NCBI GenBank assembly: GCA_018820005.1
Contig: JAHJOS010000347.1
Location: forward strand, 1-5,766
Reading direction: 5' to 3'
From: Alphaproteobacteria bacterium
Lineage (GTDB): Bacteria; Pseudomonadota; Alphaproteobacteria; Rhizobiales; Devosiaceae
Length of the DNA: 5,766 nucleotides
The notes below the pieces were generated by a model that ran no database searches, was not told where the DNA came from, and saw only the letters and a list, made by a program, of their open reading frames with translations. Positions 1-5,766 of this stretch are shown in pieces. How positions within the stretch are numbered: position 1 is the stretch's first letter; each line of letters opens with the position of its first letter. The position numbers and the translations under genes were made by a program.

Positions 1-461
1 CCAGCCAGGCTGGCGTGAAGGTCGACCTGATCGTGCGCGGCATCTGCTGCCTGCGGCCGGGCATTCCGGGCTTCTCGGATAATATCCGGGTCAAGTCGGT
101 GGTCGGGCGCTTCCTCGAACACAGCCGCATCTATTGCTTCGGCAATGGCGAAACGATGCCGAACCGCCGTGCCAAGGTCTATATTTCCTCTGCCGATCTG
201 ATGGGCCGCAACCTTGATGGCCGGGTCGAGGTCATGGTGCCCATCCTCAACAACACCGTGCATAAGCAGATCCTGGATCGGATTCTGGTTGCCTATCTGC
301 GCGACAACCAGCAGAGCTGGGAAGTGCTGCCCGATGGCAGCTCGCACCGTATCCGTGCCGCCGAGGGGGACGAACCCTTCAATGCGCATGACTACTTCAT
401 GACCAATCCCTCGCTGTCCGGCCGTGGCAGCGCCGGGCTGGTCGAAGCGGACGAGGACTAG
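1..461 (+). CDS. ppk1: Polyphosphate kinase 1 (PPK1), C-terminal part; 5' end outside window
   Basis: The first complete codon is at position 3 and the frame is open from the left edge, so this is the 3' end of a longer gene; the GTG at 15 is an internal valine, not a start. PPK1 reversibly transfers the gamma-phosphate of ATP to inorganic polyphosphate, usually at the inner side of the membrane. The visible part matches the C-terminal catalytic domains. It contains 'VDLIVRGICCLRPG', whose Arg (codon 36-38) aligns with E. coli Arg564, and 'RFLEHSRIYCFGNG', whose His (codon 120-122) aligns with E. coli His592. 'VYISSADLMGRNLDGRVEV' follows. The phosphorylated histidine of the family lies upstream and cannot be checked. 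The tail 'HDYFMTNPSLSGRG' is the alphaproteobacterial type. The TAG stop is two bases before ppx, which implies co-transcription. I see no frameshift or truncation in the visible part. Confidence 0.96.
   Translation, partial: SQAGVKVDLIVRGICCLRPGIPGFSDNIRVKSVVGRFLEHSRIYCFGNGETMPNRRAKVYISSADLMGRNLDGRVEVMVPILNNTVHKQILDRILVAYLRDNQQSWEVLPDGSSHRIRAAEGDEPFNAHDYFMTNPSLSGRGSAGLVEADED
453..456 (+). promoter_or_regulatory. Shine-Dalgarno sequence (GAGG) for the TTG start of ppx
   Basis: GAGG lies inside the last codons of ppk1, seven bases before the TTG at 464. It supports TTG as the ppx start, because no ATG or GTG exists in that frame between the ppk1 stop and the GTG at 530, which falls immediately before the first phosphate-binding motif. 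Its place within the upstream coding region fits translational coupling of the two genes. Confidence 0.6.
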
Positions 462-463
462 GG

Positions 464-1999
464 TTGAACAAATTCTGGGGTGTTGACGCCGATCCGACGG
501 CACAGGGCCGCATCAAGGGCGCCAAGCCCGTGGCCGTGCTGGATATCGGCTCAAACTCGGTGCGCCTGGTGGTCTATGAGCGCCATGCGCGCGCCCTGAC
601 GCCGCTCTACAACGAAAAATCATCCTGCGCGCTCGGGCGTGGCGTTGGCCAGACGGGGCGCCTGGCTGATGCCAATGTTGCCCAGGCGCTTGATGCCATC
701 AAGCGCTTCGCGCTGGTGTGCCGCTTGATGCGCGTGGGCAAGGTCTTCGTGCTGGCCACCTCGGCTGTGCGCGACGCGGCCAATCGCGAGGAGTTCGTTG
801 CTGCCGTGGAAGCCGTCATGGGCAGTCCCGTTCAGGTGCTCAGCGGCGAGCAGGAGGCCCATTTTGCGGCGCTTGGCGCCGTTGCAGGCATCCTGGGCTT
901 TACCGGCGTCGTGGGTGATTTGGGTGGGGGCAGCCTCGAGCTCTCCCGCACCAGCAAAGGCACCGATACCGATGGCCAGTCCTTCGAGCTGGGCGTTATC
1001 CGCCTGCAGGATGACAGCAATGGTTCTGCGGTCCGTGCTGCGGAAATCGTGCGGGGTCGGCTTGTCGAAACGGCCCTCAAAGATATCGAGCCGGGCGCTT
1101 CCTTTGCGGCGATTGGCGGCACCTGGCGATCCCTCGCCAAGCTGCACCAGATCCTGCGCAAATATCCGCTGCACATGGTGCAGCACTATGTCGTGCCGGC
1201 GGCCGATATGATCGCTTTCTGCGAGGACATTGTCGCGGCTGGTGCGGGAAAATCCTATCCGGGCGCCGGCAATGTCAGTTCATCGCGCCGCGAGCTGGTG
1301 CCCTTTGGCGCCGCCGTGATGGCCGAGGTTCTCAAGGTCGGGCGCTTCAAGGACGTGGTCTTTTCGGCGCTGGGCGTGCGTGAAGGCTTCCTCTATGGCA
1401 TGCTTGATGCCCGTGAGCAGGCGATCGATCCGCTGATCCAGGGTGCCGAGGAGCTTTCGGTACTGCGTTCGCGCTCTCCGGCTCACGCCAGTGACCTCAT
1501 TGGCTTTACCAGCCAGTTCCTGAGCGCTGCCGGCGTGGTTGAAACCTCAGAGCAAACGCGGCTGCGTACCGTCGCCTGCCTGCTCTCCGATATCGGCTGG
1601 CGGGCCCATCCCGATTATCGCGGCGCCCAAAGCGTTGATTCCATCGCCTATGGCTCTCTGAGTGGCATCGATCATCCGGCCCGCACGTTTCTGGCGCAGG
1701 TCATGGCCATTCGCTATGACGGGCTCAAGAGCAAAACCGCCGCCGCGCTGGTGGATCTGGGCACGGACCAGCTGACGGCCCGCGCGCGCCTCCTGGGTGC
1801 CCTGTTCCGCGTCGCCTATCCCATGACGGCGGCGATGCCGGGCATTCTGCCGCGCATCCGCTTTGAGGTCGCCGACACAGAGATCGTGCTGGTGCTGCCA
1901 ACCGATCTGGCGTTTCTGGATGGCGAACACCTGCAGAACCGCTTCGACGCCTTTGCGGGCGTCGCCGGGTTCAAGTCAGCGCGGGTCCAACTGGCCTAG
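464..1999 (+). CDS. ppx: Exopolyphosphatase, Ppx/GppA family
   Basis: A 511-residue protein of the Ppx/GppA branch of the actin-like ATPase superfamily. These enzymes release terminal phosphate from polyphosphate chains, and some hydrolyse pppGpp to ppGpp. Visible motifs are the first phosphate-binding loop DIGSNS (residues 27-32), ATSAVRDAAN (98-107), SGEQEA (127-132) with the probable catalytic Glu131, the second phosphate loop GDLGGGSLEL (151-160), GGTWRSLAKL (218-227) and ALGVREGFLYGML (302-314). Residues from about 325 on correspond to the helical HD-like C-terminal domain. There the segment 'CLLSDIGWRAHPDYRG' (372-387) has Ser-Asp where gamma-proteobacterial homologues have His-Glu or His-Asp. 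The start is TTG, two bases after the ppk1 stop, with GAGG at good spacing. The ppk1 neighbour favours polyphosphate as the main substrate, but a GppA-type activity cannot be excluded. No sign of disruption. Confidence 0.94.
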   Translation: MNKFWGVDADPTAQGRIKGAKPVAVLDIGSNSVRLVVYERHARALTPLYNEKSSCALGRGVGQTGRLADANVAQALDAIKRFALVCRLMRVGKVFVLATSAVRDAANREEFVAAVEAVMGSPVQVLSGEQEAHFAALGAVAGILGFTGVVGDLGGGSLELSRTSKGTDTDGQSFELGVIRLQDDSNGSAVRAAEIVRGRLVETALKDIEPGASFAAIGGTWRSLAKLHQILRKYPLHMVQHYVVPAADMIAFCEDIVAAGAGKSYPGAGNVSSSRRELVPFGAAVMAEVLKVGRFKDVVFSALGVREGFLYGMLDAREQAIDPLIQGAEELSVLRSRSPAHASDLIGFTSQFLSAAGVVETSEQTRLRTVACLLSDIGWRAHPDYRGAQSVDSIAYGSLSGIDHPARTFLAQVMAIRYDGLKSKTAAALVDLGTDQLTARARLLGALFRVAYPMTAAMPGILPRIRFEVADTEIVLVLPTDLAFLDGEHLQNRFDAFAGVAGFKSARVQLA

Positions 2000-2024
2000 C
2001 CCGCCTATTCGGGTATCGCGGGCT
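1998..2024. terminator. Possible weak bidirectional hairpin between convergent ppx and rnd
   Basis: AGCCCGC (1998-2004) and GCGGGCT (2018-2024) form a perfect 7-bp stem with a 13-base loop. It spans the end of the ppx stop codon, the five-base gap and the rnd stop codon. A shorter competing stem, CCCG (2000-2003) with CGGG (2010-2013), also exists. There is no T-run on either strand, so a classical Rho-independent terminator is not supported. The position between two convergent stop codons is the main argument for it. Confidence 0.28.
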
Positions 2025-3174
2025 GCTTGATTTCGAACTCGACAATGCCCTTGCGCGTGGCGACCAGGCCAATGCGGCCGTGCTTGATAGCAAGGGCCTT
2101 CTCGCCGAACAGCTTGCGACGCCAGCCGTTGAGGGCGGGCACATCGGCATCGTCATCGAGCACCAGCGCGTCGATTTCATCCGATGTCGCCAGAATGCGG
2201 GCCGCGACGCCATTCTGTTCGGCGACCGATTTGAGCAGCACGCGGATCAGGTCACCCACGGCGCCCTTGGGCGAAGGACCGCGATAGCGCTCGGGCAGTA
2301 CGGGCAGCTCGGCCTTGGTCATGGCCTCGACGTCTTTGAGCAGCGCCATGATCTCGGCAGCGGCACTGCTGCGGCCGAAGCCGCGCGGCACGGCGCGGAG
2401 CTTTTCGAAGGCATCGGGGGTGAGCGGACGCTGGATGGCCAGTTCGGACAGCACGTCGTCCTTGATGATGCGGCTGCGCGGCTGGTCGGTATCCTGGGCC
2501 CGCTGTTCGCGCCAGGCCGCAAGGCGCTTGAGTGCGGCCAGATCGCGCGGGCGGTTGATCTTCATCTTGAGCCGTTCCCAGGCCTGTTCGGGCTGGACGA
2601 CATAGGTGTCGATATTGCGCAGTATGCCCAGCTCGTCCTCGACCCAATCGCCACGGCGCGTCGCGTCCACCTGCTTGCGCAGCTCGCGATAGATGTCGCG
2701 CAGATGGGTCACGTCAGCCACCGCATAGAGGCGCTGCTTTTCCGTCAGTGGCCGCGCCGACCAGTCGGTAAAGCGGCTCGACTTGTCCAGCTCTACCCCG
2801 GTGATGGAGCGTACCAGATTGTCATAGGAGACGCTGTCGCCGAAGCCGCAGACGCTGGCGGCGATCTGGGTATCAAAGATATTGGCCGGCACCTTGCCGG
2901 TTGCCTTGACGAAGATCTCGATATCCTGCCGGGCGGCGTGGAAAACCTTGACGACATCGGGATTGGCCAGCAGTTCGTAGAACGGGGTCAGATCAAAGCC
3001 TGGGACCAGCGGATCGATCAGGACAGCTTCTTCATCGGTCGCCGCCTGGATCAGACAGAGCTTGGGCCAATAGGTGGTTTCGCGCAGGAACTCGGTGTCG
3101 ACTGTCACAAAGTCAAATTTGGCGGCGCGCTCGCAGAAAGCGGCAAGCACGTCTGTGGAAACAATGAGGTCCAT
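2005..3174 (-). CDS. rnd: Ribonuclease D (DEDDy 3'-5' exoribonuclease with HRDC region)
   Basis: A 389-residue protein read right to left from the ATG at 3174-3172. RNase D trims 3' ends of tRNA precursors and other small stable RNAs in the cytoplasm. All DEDDy exonuclease signatures are present: Exo I 'VTVDTEF' with Asp26 and Glu28, Exo II 'VFHAARQDIEIF' with Asp84, and Exo III 'YAVAD' with Tyr150 and Asp154. 'FDTQIAA' (100-106) and 'TDWSARPLTEKQ' (136-147) are also typical. Residues about 205-285 fit an HRDC nucleic-acid-binding domain, and a second helical HRDC-like part follows to the C-terminus. Length is close to the family norm (E. coli about 375). The open frame continues 67 codons further upstream, to 3375, but that extension is arginine-rich and unlike the family, and would overlap the aspS start; ATG 3174 aligns with known N-termini. 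Only a weak GGA-type ribosome site precedes it. It is divergent from aspS and convergent with ppx. Confidence 0.95.
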   Translation of the reverse strand: MDLIVSTDVLAAFCERAAKFDFVTVDTEFLRETTYWPKLCLIQAATDEEAVLIDPLVPGFDLTPFYELLANPDVVKVFHAARQDIEIFVKATGKVPANIFDTQIAASVCGFGDSVSYDNLVRSITGVELDKSSRFTDWSARPLTEKQRLYAVADVTHLRDIYRELRKQVDATRRGDWVEDELGILRNIDTYVVQPEQAWERLKMKINRPRDLAALKRLAAWREQRAQDTDQPRSRIIKDDVLSELAIQRPLTPDAFEKLRAVPRGFGRSSAAAEIMALLKDVEAMTKAELPVLPERYRGPSPKGAVGDLIRVLLKSVAEQNGVAARILATSDEIDALVLDDDADVPALNGWRRKLFGEKALAIKHGRIGLVATRKGIVEFEIKQPAIPE

Positions 3175-3373
3175 GCGTCTGTCCGTCTCAAAATAGTCAA
3201 GATTGTTCCTAGCAGGTGCGGCGGGCCCACTCCAGACCGGATTTCCCTGTATCGATTGTAGGTTAGCGCGCCAGCGCCCAGTTCGGTCGACGGAACGCCG
3301 TTCAACTTGACAATCACGGCCTCTCATGCGCTTTTCCGGCCCAATATTCCGGCCTTTTTGCAGAGCTTTTGAC
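3175..3373. other. Divergent intergenic region between rnd and aspS (199 bp)
   Basis: This spacer must hold the promoters of both rnd (leftward) and aspS (rightward). A TTGACA hexamer at 3307-3312 is the best element for aspS. For rnd, TACAAT on the minus strand (3260-3255) resembles a -10 hexamer but has no good -35 at the expected distance. TTGACT on the minus strand (3200-3195) is too close to the ATG to be used with a normal spacer. CCGGCC occurs twice (3336-3341 and 3349-3354), just before five Ts in the aspS leader. No T-box, tRNA-like fold or riboswitch could be recognised by eye. Confidence 0.5.
3307..3335 (+). promoter_or_regulatory. Candidate sigma-70-type promoter of aspS
   Basis: A consensus -35 hexamer TTGACA (3307-3312), preceded by C as in many alphaproteobacterial promoters, is followed after 17 bases by GCTTTT (3330-3335), a poor -10. 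Transcription would start near 3342, giving a leader of about 30 bases before the ATG at 3374. The -35 match is good and the -10 match is weak, so the assignment is tentative. Confidence 0.4.
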
Positions 3374-5167
3374 ATGACCGAACATCGCTACCGCTCGCAC
3401 ACCTGCGGGGCACTGACTGCCAAGGAGGCCGGCCAGACCGTCCGTCTGAGCGGATGGGTCCATCGTATTCGAGATCATGGCGGGCTGCTGTTCATCGATC
3501 TGCGCGACCATTACGGGCTCACCCAGGCCGTGGTGGATCCCGATTCGCCCGCTTTCGCTGCGGCTGAACAGCTCCGCTCTGAATGGGTTGTGCGCATCGA
3601 TGGCGAGGTCAAGCTGCGCGATGCTTCTGCCGTCAATCCAAACCTGCCCACCGGCACGATAGAAGTGTTCATCCGCGAGATCGAGGTGCTCTCTGCGGCC
3701 AAGGAACTGCCACTGCCGGTGTTCGGCGATCAGGAATATCCCGAGGACGTGCGGTTGACCTATCGCTTCGTCGATCTGCGCCGCGAAAAGCTGCACGCCA
3801 ATATCGTCAAGCGCACCAAGATCATTGGTTCTATGCGCCAGCGCATGGGCGAGGCCGGTTTTGCCGAATATTCCACGCCCATCCTGACGGCCTCATCGCC
3901 TGAAGGCGCGCGCGACTTCCTGGTGCCCAGCCGCATTCATCCCGGCAAGTTCTTTGCCCTGCCGCAGGCACCCCAGCAGTATAAGCAGCTGCTGATGGTG
4001 GCCGGCTTCGACCGCTATTTCCAGATCGCGCCATGCTTCCGTGACGAAGACCCGCGCGCCGATCGCCTGCCGGGCGAATTCTACCAGCTCGACCTCGAAA
4101 TGAGCTTTGTCACCCAGGAAGACGTCTGGAACACGATGACGCCGATCATCACCGGCATCTTCGAGCAGTTCGCTGACGGCAAGCGCGTCACCAAGGACTG
4201 GCCGCGCATTCCCTATGACACTGCAATCCGCACCTACGGTTCGGACAAGCCCGACCTGCGCAACCCCATCGAGATGCAGGCCGTGACCGAGCACTTCGCC
4301 GGTTCCGGCTTCAAGGTGTTTGCCAACCAGATCGAAACCGATTCCAAGGTGGAAGTCTGGGCGATTCCGGCCAAGAACAAGGCTGGCGCCGAGCCGATCG
4401 GCCGCGCCTTCTGCGATCGCATGAACGCCTGGGCGCAGGGCGAGGGCCAGCCGGGCCTGGGCTATATCTTCTTCAAGGACGGGCAGGGCAGTGGGCCTAT
4501 CGCCAAGAACATTGGCGAAGAGCGTACCGCAGCGCTCAAGACCCAGCTCGGTCTGTCTGATGGCGATGCCGTGTTCTTCGTCTGTGGTCGCCCCGAGAAG
4601 TTCTACAAATTCGCCGGTGAAGCTCGTACCAAGGCGGGCACCGATTTGGGCCTGGTCGATACCGAGCAGTTCGCTCTGTGCTGGATCGTGGACTTCCCGT
4701 TCTACGAATGGAGCGAAGAGGAAAAGCGCGTCGACTTTGCGCATAACCCCTTCTCCATGCCGCAAGGTGGCATGGAGGCGCTCAATAGCCAGGATCCGCT
4801 GACCATCAAGGCCTATCAGTATGATGCGGTCTGCAATGGCTTCGAAATCGCCTCTGGGTCGATCCGTAACCAGTTGCCCGACACCATGGTCAAGGCCTTC
4901 GAGCTGACCGGCAAGAGCCGGGAGGAAGTCGAAGAGCAGTTCGGCGGCCTCTACCGGGCCTTCCAGTATGGTGCGCCGCCGCACGGTGGCGCTGCTTTTG
5001 GTGTGGACCGCATTGTAATGCTGCTTTGTGGCGTGGCGAACCTGCGCGAGATCACGGCCTTCCCGATGAACCAGCAGGCCGAAGACCTGCTGATGGGCGC
5101 GCCCAGCCAGGCCTCCGCCAAGCAGCTGCGCGAACTCAGCATCCGCCTGAACGTTCAGGACAAGTAG
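3374..5167 (+). CDS. aspS: Aspartyl-tRNA synthetase, probably non-discriminating (Asp/Asn)
   Basis: A 597-residue class II aminoacyl-tRNA synthetase of the long bacterial AspRS type, charging tRNA(Asp) with aspartate in the cytoplasm. The N-terminal OB-fold anticodon-binding domain covers about residues 1-110. The catalytic core contains 'QAPQQYKQLLM' (198-208), motif 2 'FRDEDPRADRLPGEFYQLD' (222-240) and motif 3 'GAPPHGGAAFGVDRIVML' (533-550) with the ATP-binding Arg546. The bacterial GAD insertion lies roughly at 290-420. 'GWVHRIRDHGG' (27-37) carries His35-Gly36, aligning with His31 of the non-discriminating Pseudomonas aeruginosa enzyme; discriminating E. coli AspRS has Leu-Gly there. It probably also makes Asp-tRNA(Asn) for GatCAB amidation. 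An in-frame ATG at 3326 would add 16 residues, but ATG 3374 gives the usual N-terminus and leaves room for the promoter. The ribosome site is weak (GAG at 3363-3365). An intrinsic terminator follows. Confidence 0.97.
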   Translation: MTEHRYRSHTCGALTAKEAGQTVRLSGWVHRIRDHGGLLFIDLRDHYGLTQAVVDPDSPAFAAAEQLRSEWVVRIDGEVKLRDASAVNPNLPTGTIEVFIREIEVLSAAKELPLPVFGDQEYPEDVRLTYRFVDLRREKLHANIVKRTKIIGSMRQRMGEAGFAEYSTPILTASSPEGARDFLVPSRIHPGKFFALPQAPQQYKQLLMVAGFDRYFQIAPCFRDEDPRADRLPGEFYQLDLEMSFVTQEDVWNTMTPIITGIFEQFADGKRVTKDWPRIPYDTAIRTYGSDKPDLRNPIEMQAVTEHFAGSGFKVFANQIETDSKVEVWAIPAKNKAGAEPIGRAFCDRMNAWAQGEGQPGLGYIFFKDGQGSGPIAKNIGEERTAALKTQLGLSDGDAVFFVCGRPEKFYKFAGEARTKAGTDLGLVDTEQFALCWIVDFPFYEWSEEEKRVDFAHNPFSMPQGGMEALNSQDPLTIKAYQYDAVCNGFEIASGSIRNQLPDTMVKAFELTGKSREEVEEQFGGLYRAFQYGAPPHGGAAFGVDRIVMLLCGVANLREITAFPMNQQAEDLLMGAPSQASAKQLRELSIRLNVQDK

Positions 5168-5191
5168 GGCAACTGCCTACCGATTCGATTG

Positions 5192-5226
5192 AGACGGTCA
5201 CCCGAAACGGTGGCCGTCTTTTTTTT
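5192..5226 (+). terminator. Strong Rho-independent terminator of aspS
   Basis: AGACGGTCACC (5192-5202) pairs with GGTGGCCGTCT (5209-5219) as an 11-bp stem with one G-U wobble. The loop is six bases (CGAAAC), and an uninterrupted run of eight Ts covers 5219-5226. It begins 24 bases after the aspS stop codon. It separates aspS from the downstream gene, which therefore needs its own promoter. Confidence 0.95.
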
Positions 5227-5244
5227 GGTGCGCCAAACTAGTTT

Positions 5245-5283
5245 CCAGCAGTTAACTAGCATTAATGATCCGTTAAATGCTGG
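5245..5283. promoter_or_regulatory. Imperfect 12-bp inverted repeat upstream of the membrane sensor gene; possible operator or leader hairpin
   Basis: CCAGCAGTTAAC (5245-5256) and GTTAAATGCTGG (5272-5283) are reverse complements at 11 of 12 positions; the mismatch is 5251 against 5277. The 15-base centre includes ATTAAT. The element overlaps two 8-bp palindromes, AACTAGTT (5236-5243) and AGTTAACT (5250-5257), and a repeated AACTAG (5236-5241 and 5254-5259). It lies between the aspS terminator and the next coding region, 42 bases before the proposed start. It has no T-run after it, so it does not look like a second terminator. A dimeric regulator's binding site or an RNA hairpin in the leader are both possible. 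No clear -35/-10 pair was found beside it. Confidence 0.5.
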
Positions 5284-5325
5284 TTGATACCGATAGGGGC
5301 ATTGCTGCTCATTCGGATTCGCCAA

Positions 5326-5766
5326 TTGAAGTCCCGATACTCCCATATTCTGATGTTGATCGGCGCCATCCTGGCGTTCGTGCCGATCCTCAGTGTGGAT
5401 TATCTGTTGGACGCCTATGTGCGTATCCGGGAGAAAAACGAGGCTAATCAATACGTAGCGGCCATTACCTCGCAAATCGATACATCTTCGAACAGCGCGA
5501 TGGCCGCCTTGCGCACGGTGTTGTCTGATAGCCCGTCGCTGTGCACGCCGACGTTCATTGCCAATGTGCAGGTGGCCATCGAATCCAGTCTCAATTTGAA
5601 GCAGGTCCTGGTGGAGAACGCCGACGGCGTTCAATATTGCGACGCATTCGGCCGCACGGTGGCCTATTCGCCGCTTTCGGAAAATCTGTCAGTGCCCGGT
5701 CGGACCGAGACGCTGACTGTGGTCAAATTTGGCGACATGGAGATGCCGTCGCTCAAACTGACGCAG
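5326..5766 (+). CDS. N-terminal part of a membrane protein with CSS-motif-like periplasmic sensor, probably an EAL c-di-GMP phosphodiesterase; 3' end outside window
   Basis: The frame is open from 5269, after TGA at 5266-5268, to the right edge, and 147 codons are visible from the proposed TTG start. A short basic N-terminus (MKSRYSH) precedes one hydrophobic helix (about residues 8-28, 'ILMLIGAILAFVPILSVDYLL'). A periplasmic region follows with 'LCTPTF' (Cys73) and 'VLVENADGVQYCDAFG' (Cys105). This order matches the CSS-motif sensor domain found in front of EAL phosphodiesterases such as E. coli PdeC (YjcC), where the periplasmic cysteines respond to disulfide formation. The second cysteine here is followed by Asp-Ala rather than Ser-Ser. 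The EAL domain itself would lie beyond 5766, so the enzymatic role is inferred. No ATG or GTG exists in frame upstream. TTG 5326 has a weak GGA eight bases before it; TTG 5302, TTG 5284 and ATG 5353 are alternatives, the last losing the basic N-terminus. Confidence 0.72.
   Translation, partial: MKSRYSHILMLIGAILAFVPILSVDYLLDAYVRIREKNEANQYVAAITSQIDTSSNSAMAALRTVLSDSPSLCTPTFIANVQVAIESSLNLKQVLVENADGVQYCDAFGRTVAYSPLSENLSVPGRTETLTVVKFGDMEMPSLKLTQ

Noticed and set aside
3183..3191. TTGAGACGG on the minus strand here and on the plus strand at 5189-5197, considered as a shared regulatory repeat
   Set aside because: At 5189-5197 it is part of the terminator stem and at 3183-3191 it is in the rnd leader. 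A nine-base match in two unrelated contexts is likely coincidence.
2080..3261. Long plus-strand open frame (393 codons) across rnd
   Set aside because: It is the antisense shadow of rnd, caused by GC-rich codon bias. The minus-strand frame contains all RNase D catalytic motifs and the plus-strand product resembles no known family.
3336..3359. CCGGCC repeat followed by five Ts, considered as an attenuator in the aspS leader
   Set aside because: Only four base pairs can form (GGCC with GGCC or CCGG with CCGG), and there is no leader peptide or T-box feature. The signal is too weak to annotate.
3175..3375. N-terminal extension of rnd by 67 codons to an ATG at 3375-3373
   Set aside because: The extension is arginine-rich, unlike RNase D N-termini, covers the whole divergent promoter region and overlaps the aspS start codon. 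The ATG at 3174 gives the family's usual N-terminus.
3893..4984. Long minus-strand open frame (363 codons) inside aspS
   Set aside because: It is an antisense shadow lying fully within the clearly conserved AspRS coding sequence, with no family-like motifs.
5155..5634. Minus-strand open frame (159 codons) across the aspS terminator and the putative sensor gene
   Set aside because: It runs backward through the terminator and the regulatory spacer, is rich in His/Gln/Arg as expected for an antisense shadow, and competes with a plus-strand frame that has a transmembrane helix and CSS-like cysteines.

Overview
The window is an ordinary chromosomal stretch from an alphaproteobacterium, most likely of the Hyphomicrobiales (Rhizobiales). 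It is GC-rich. The protein sequences look alphaproteobacterial: the PPK tail ends in the DYFMTNPSLSGRG-type sequence, AspRS carries the 'RADRLPGEF' form of motif 2 and 'RDHGG' near its N-terminus, and the exopolyphosphatase is of the 'LLSDIGWRAHPDYRG' type. From memory, a ppk-ppx-rnd-aspS neighbourhood is common in this order. A genus such as Devosia is only a guess.

Layout, left to right. (1) Positions 1-461 (+) hold the 3' end of a polyphosphate kinase gene (ppk1). (2) A TTG-started exopolyphosphatase gene (ppx, 464-1999, +) follows after two bases, so making and degrading polyphosphate are encoded in one probable operon. (3) Ribonuclease D (rnd, 2005-3174, -) converges on ppx with five bases between the stop codons and a small hairpin across the junction. 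(4) A 199-bp divergent spacer separates rnd from aspS and holds a TTGACA hexamer that may be the aspS -35 element. (5) Aspartyl-tRNA synthetase (aspS, 3374-5167, +, 597 aa) ends at a strong intrinsic terminator (5192-5226). (6) The 99 bases after that terminator are AT-richer and hold a conspicuous 12-bp inverted repeat (11 of 12 matched). (7) From about 5326 a membrane protein begins and runs off the right edge. Its N-terminal transmembrane helix and two-cysteine periplasmic region resemble the CSS-motif sensor of membrane-bound EAL c-di-GMP phosphodiesterases.

Functionally the genes are housekeeping: polyphosphate turnover, RNA 3' processing and aminoacylation. AspRS has the histidine associated with non-discriminating enzymes, which suggests that Asn-tRNA(Asn) is made by transamidation in this organism. 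The right edge starts an apparently separate c-di-GMP or redox sensing gene with its own control region. I found no mobile element, CRISPR array, tRNA or rRNA gene, and no convincing undescribed system. The items most worth checking are the inverted repeat and the variant cysteine motif at the right end. The longest stretches without a gene are 199 bp (3175-3373) and 158 bp (5168-5325); both are described below.
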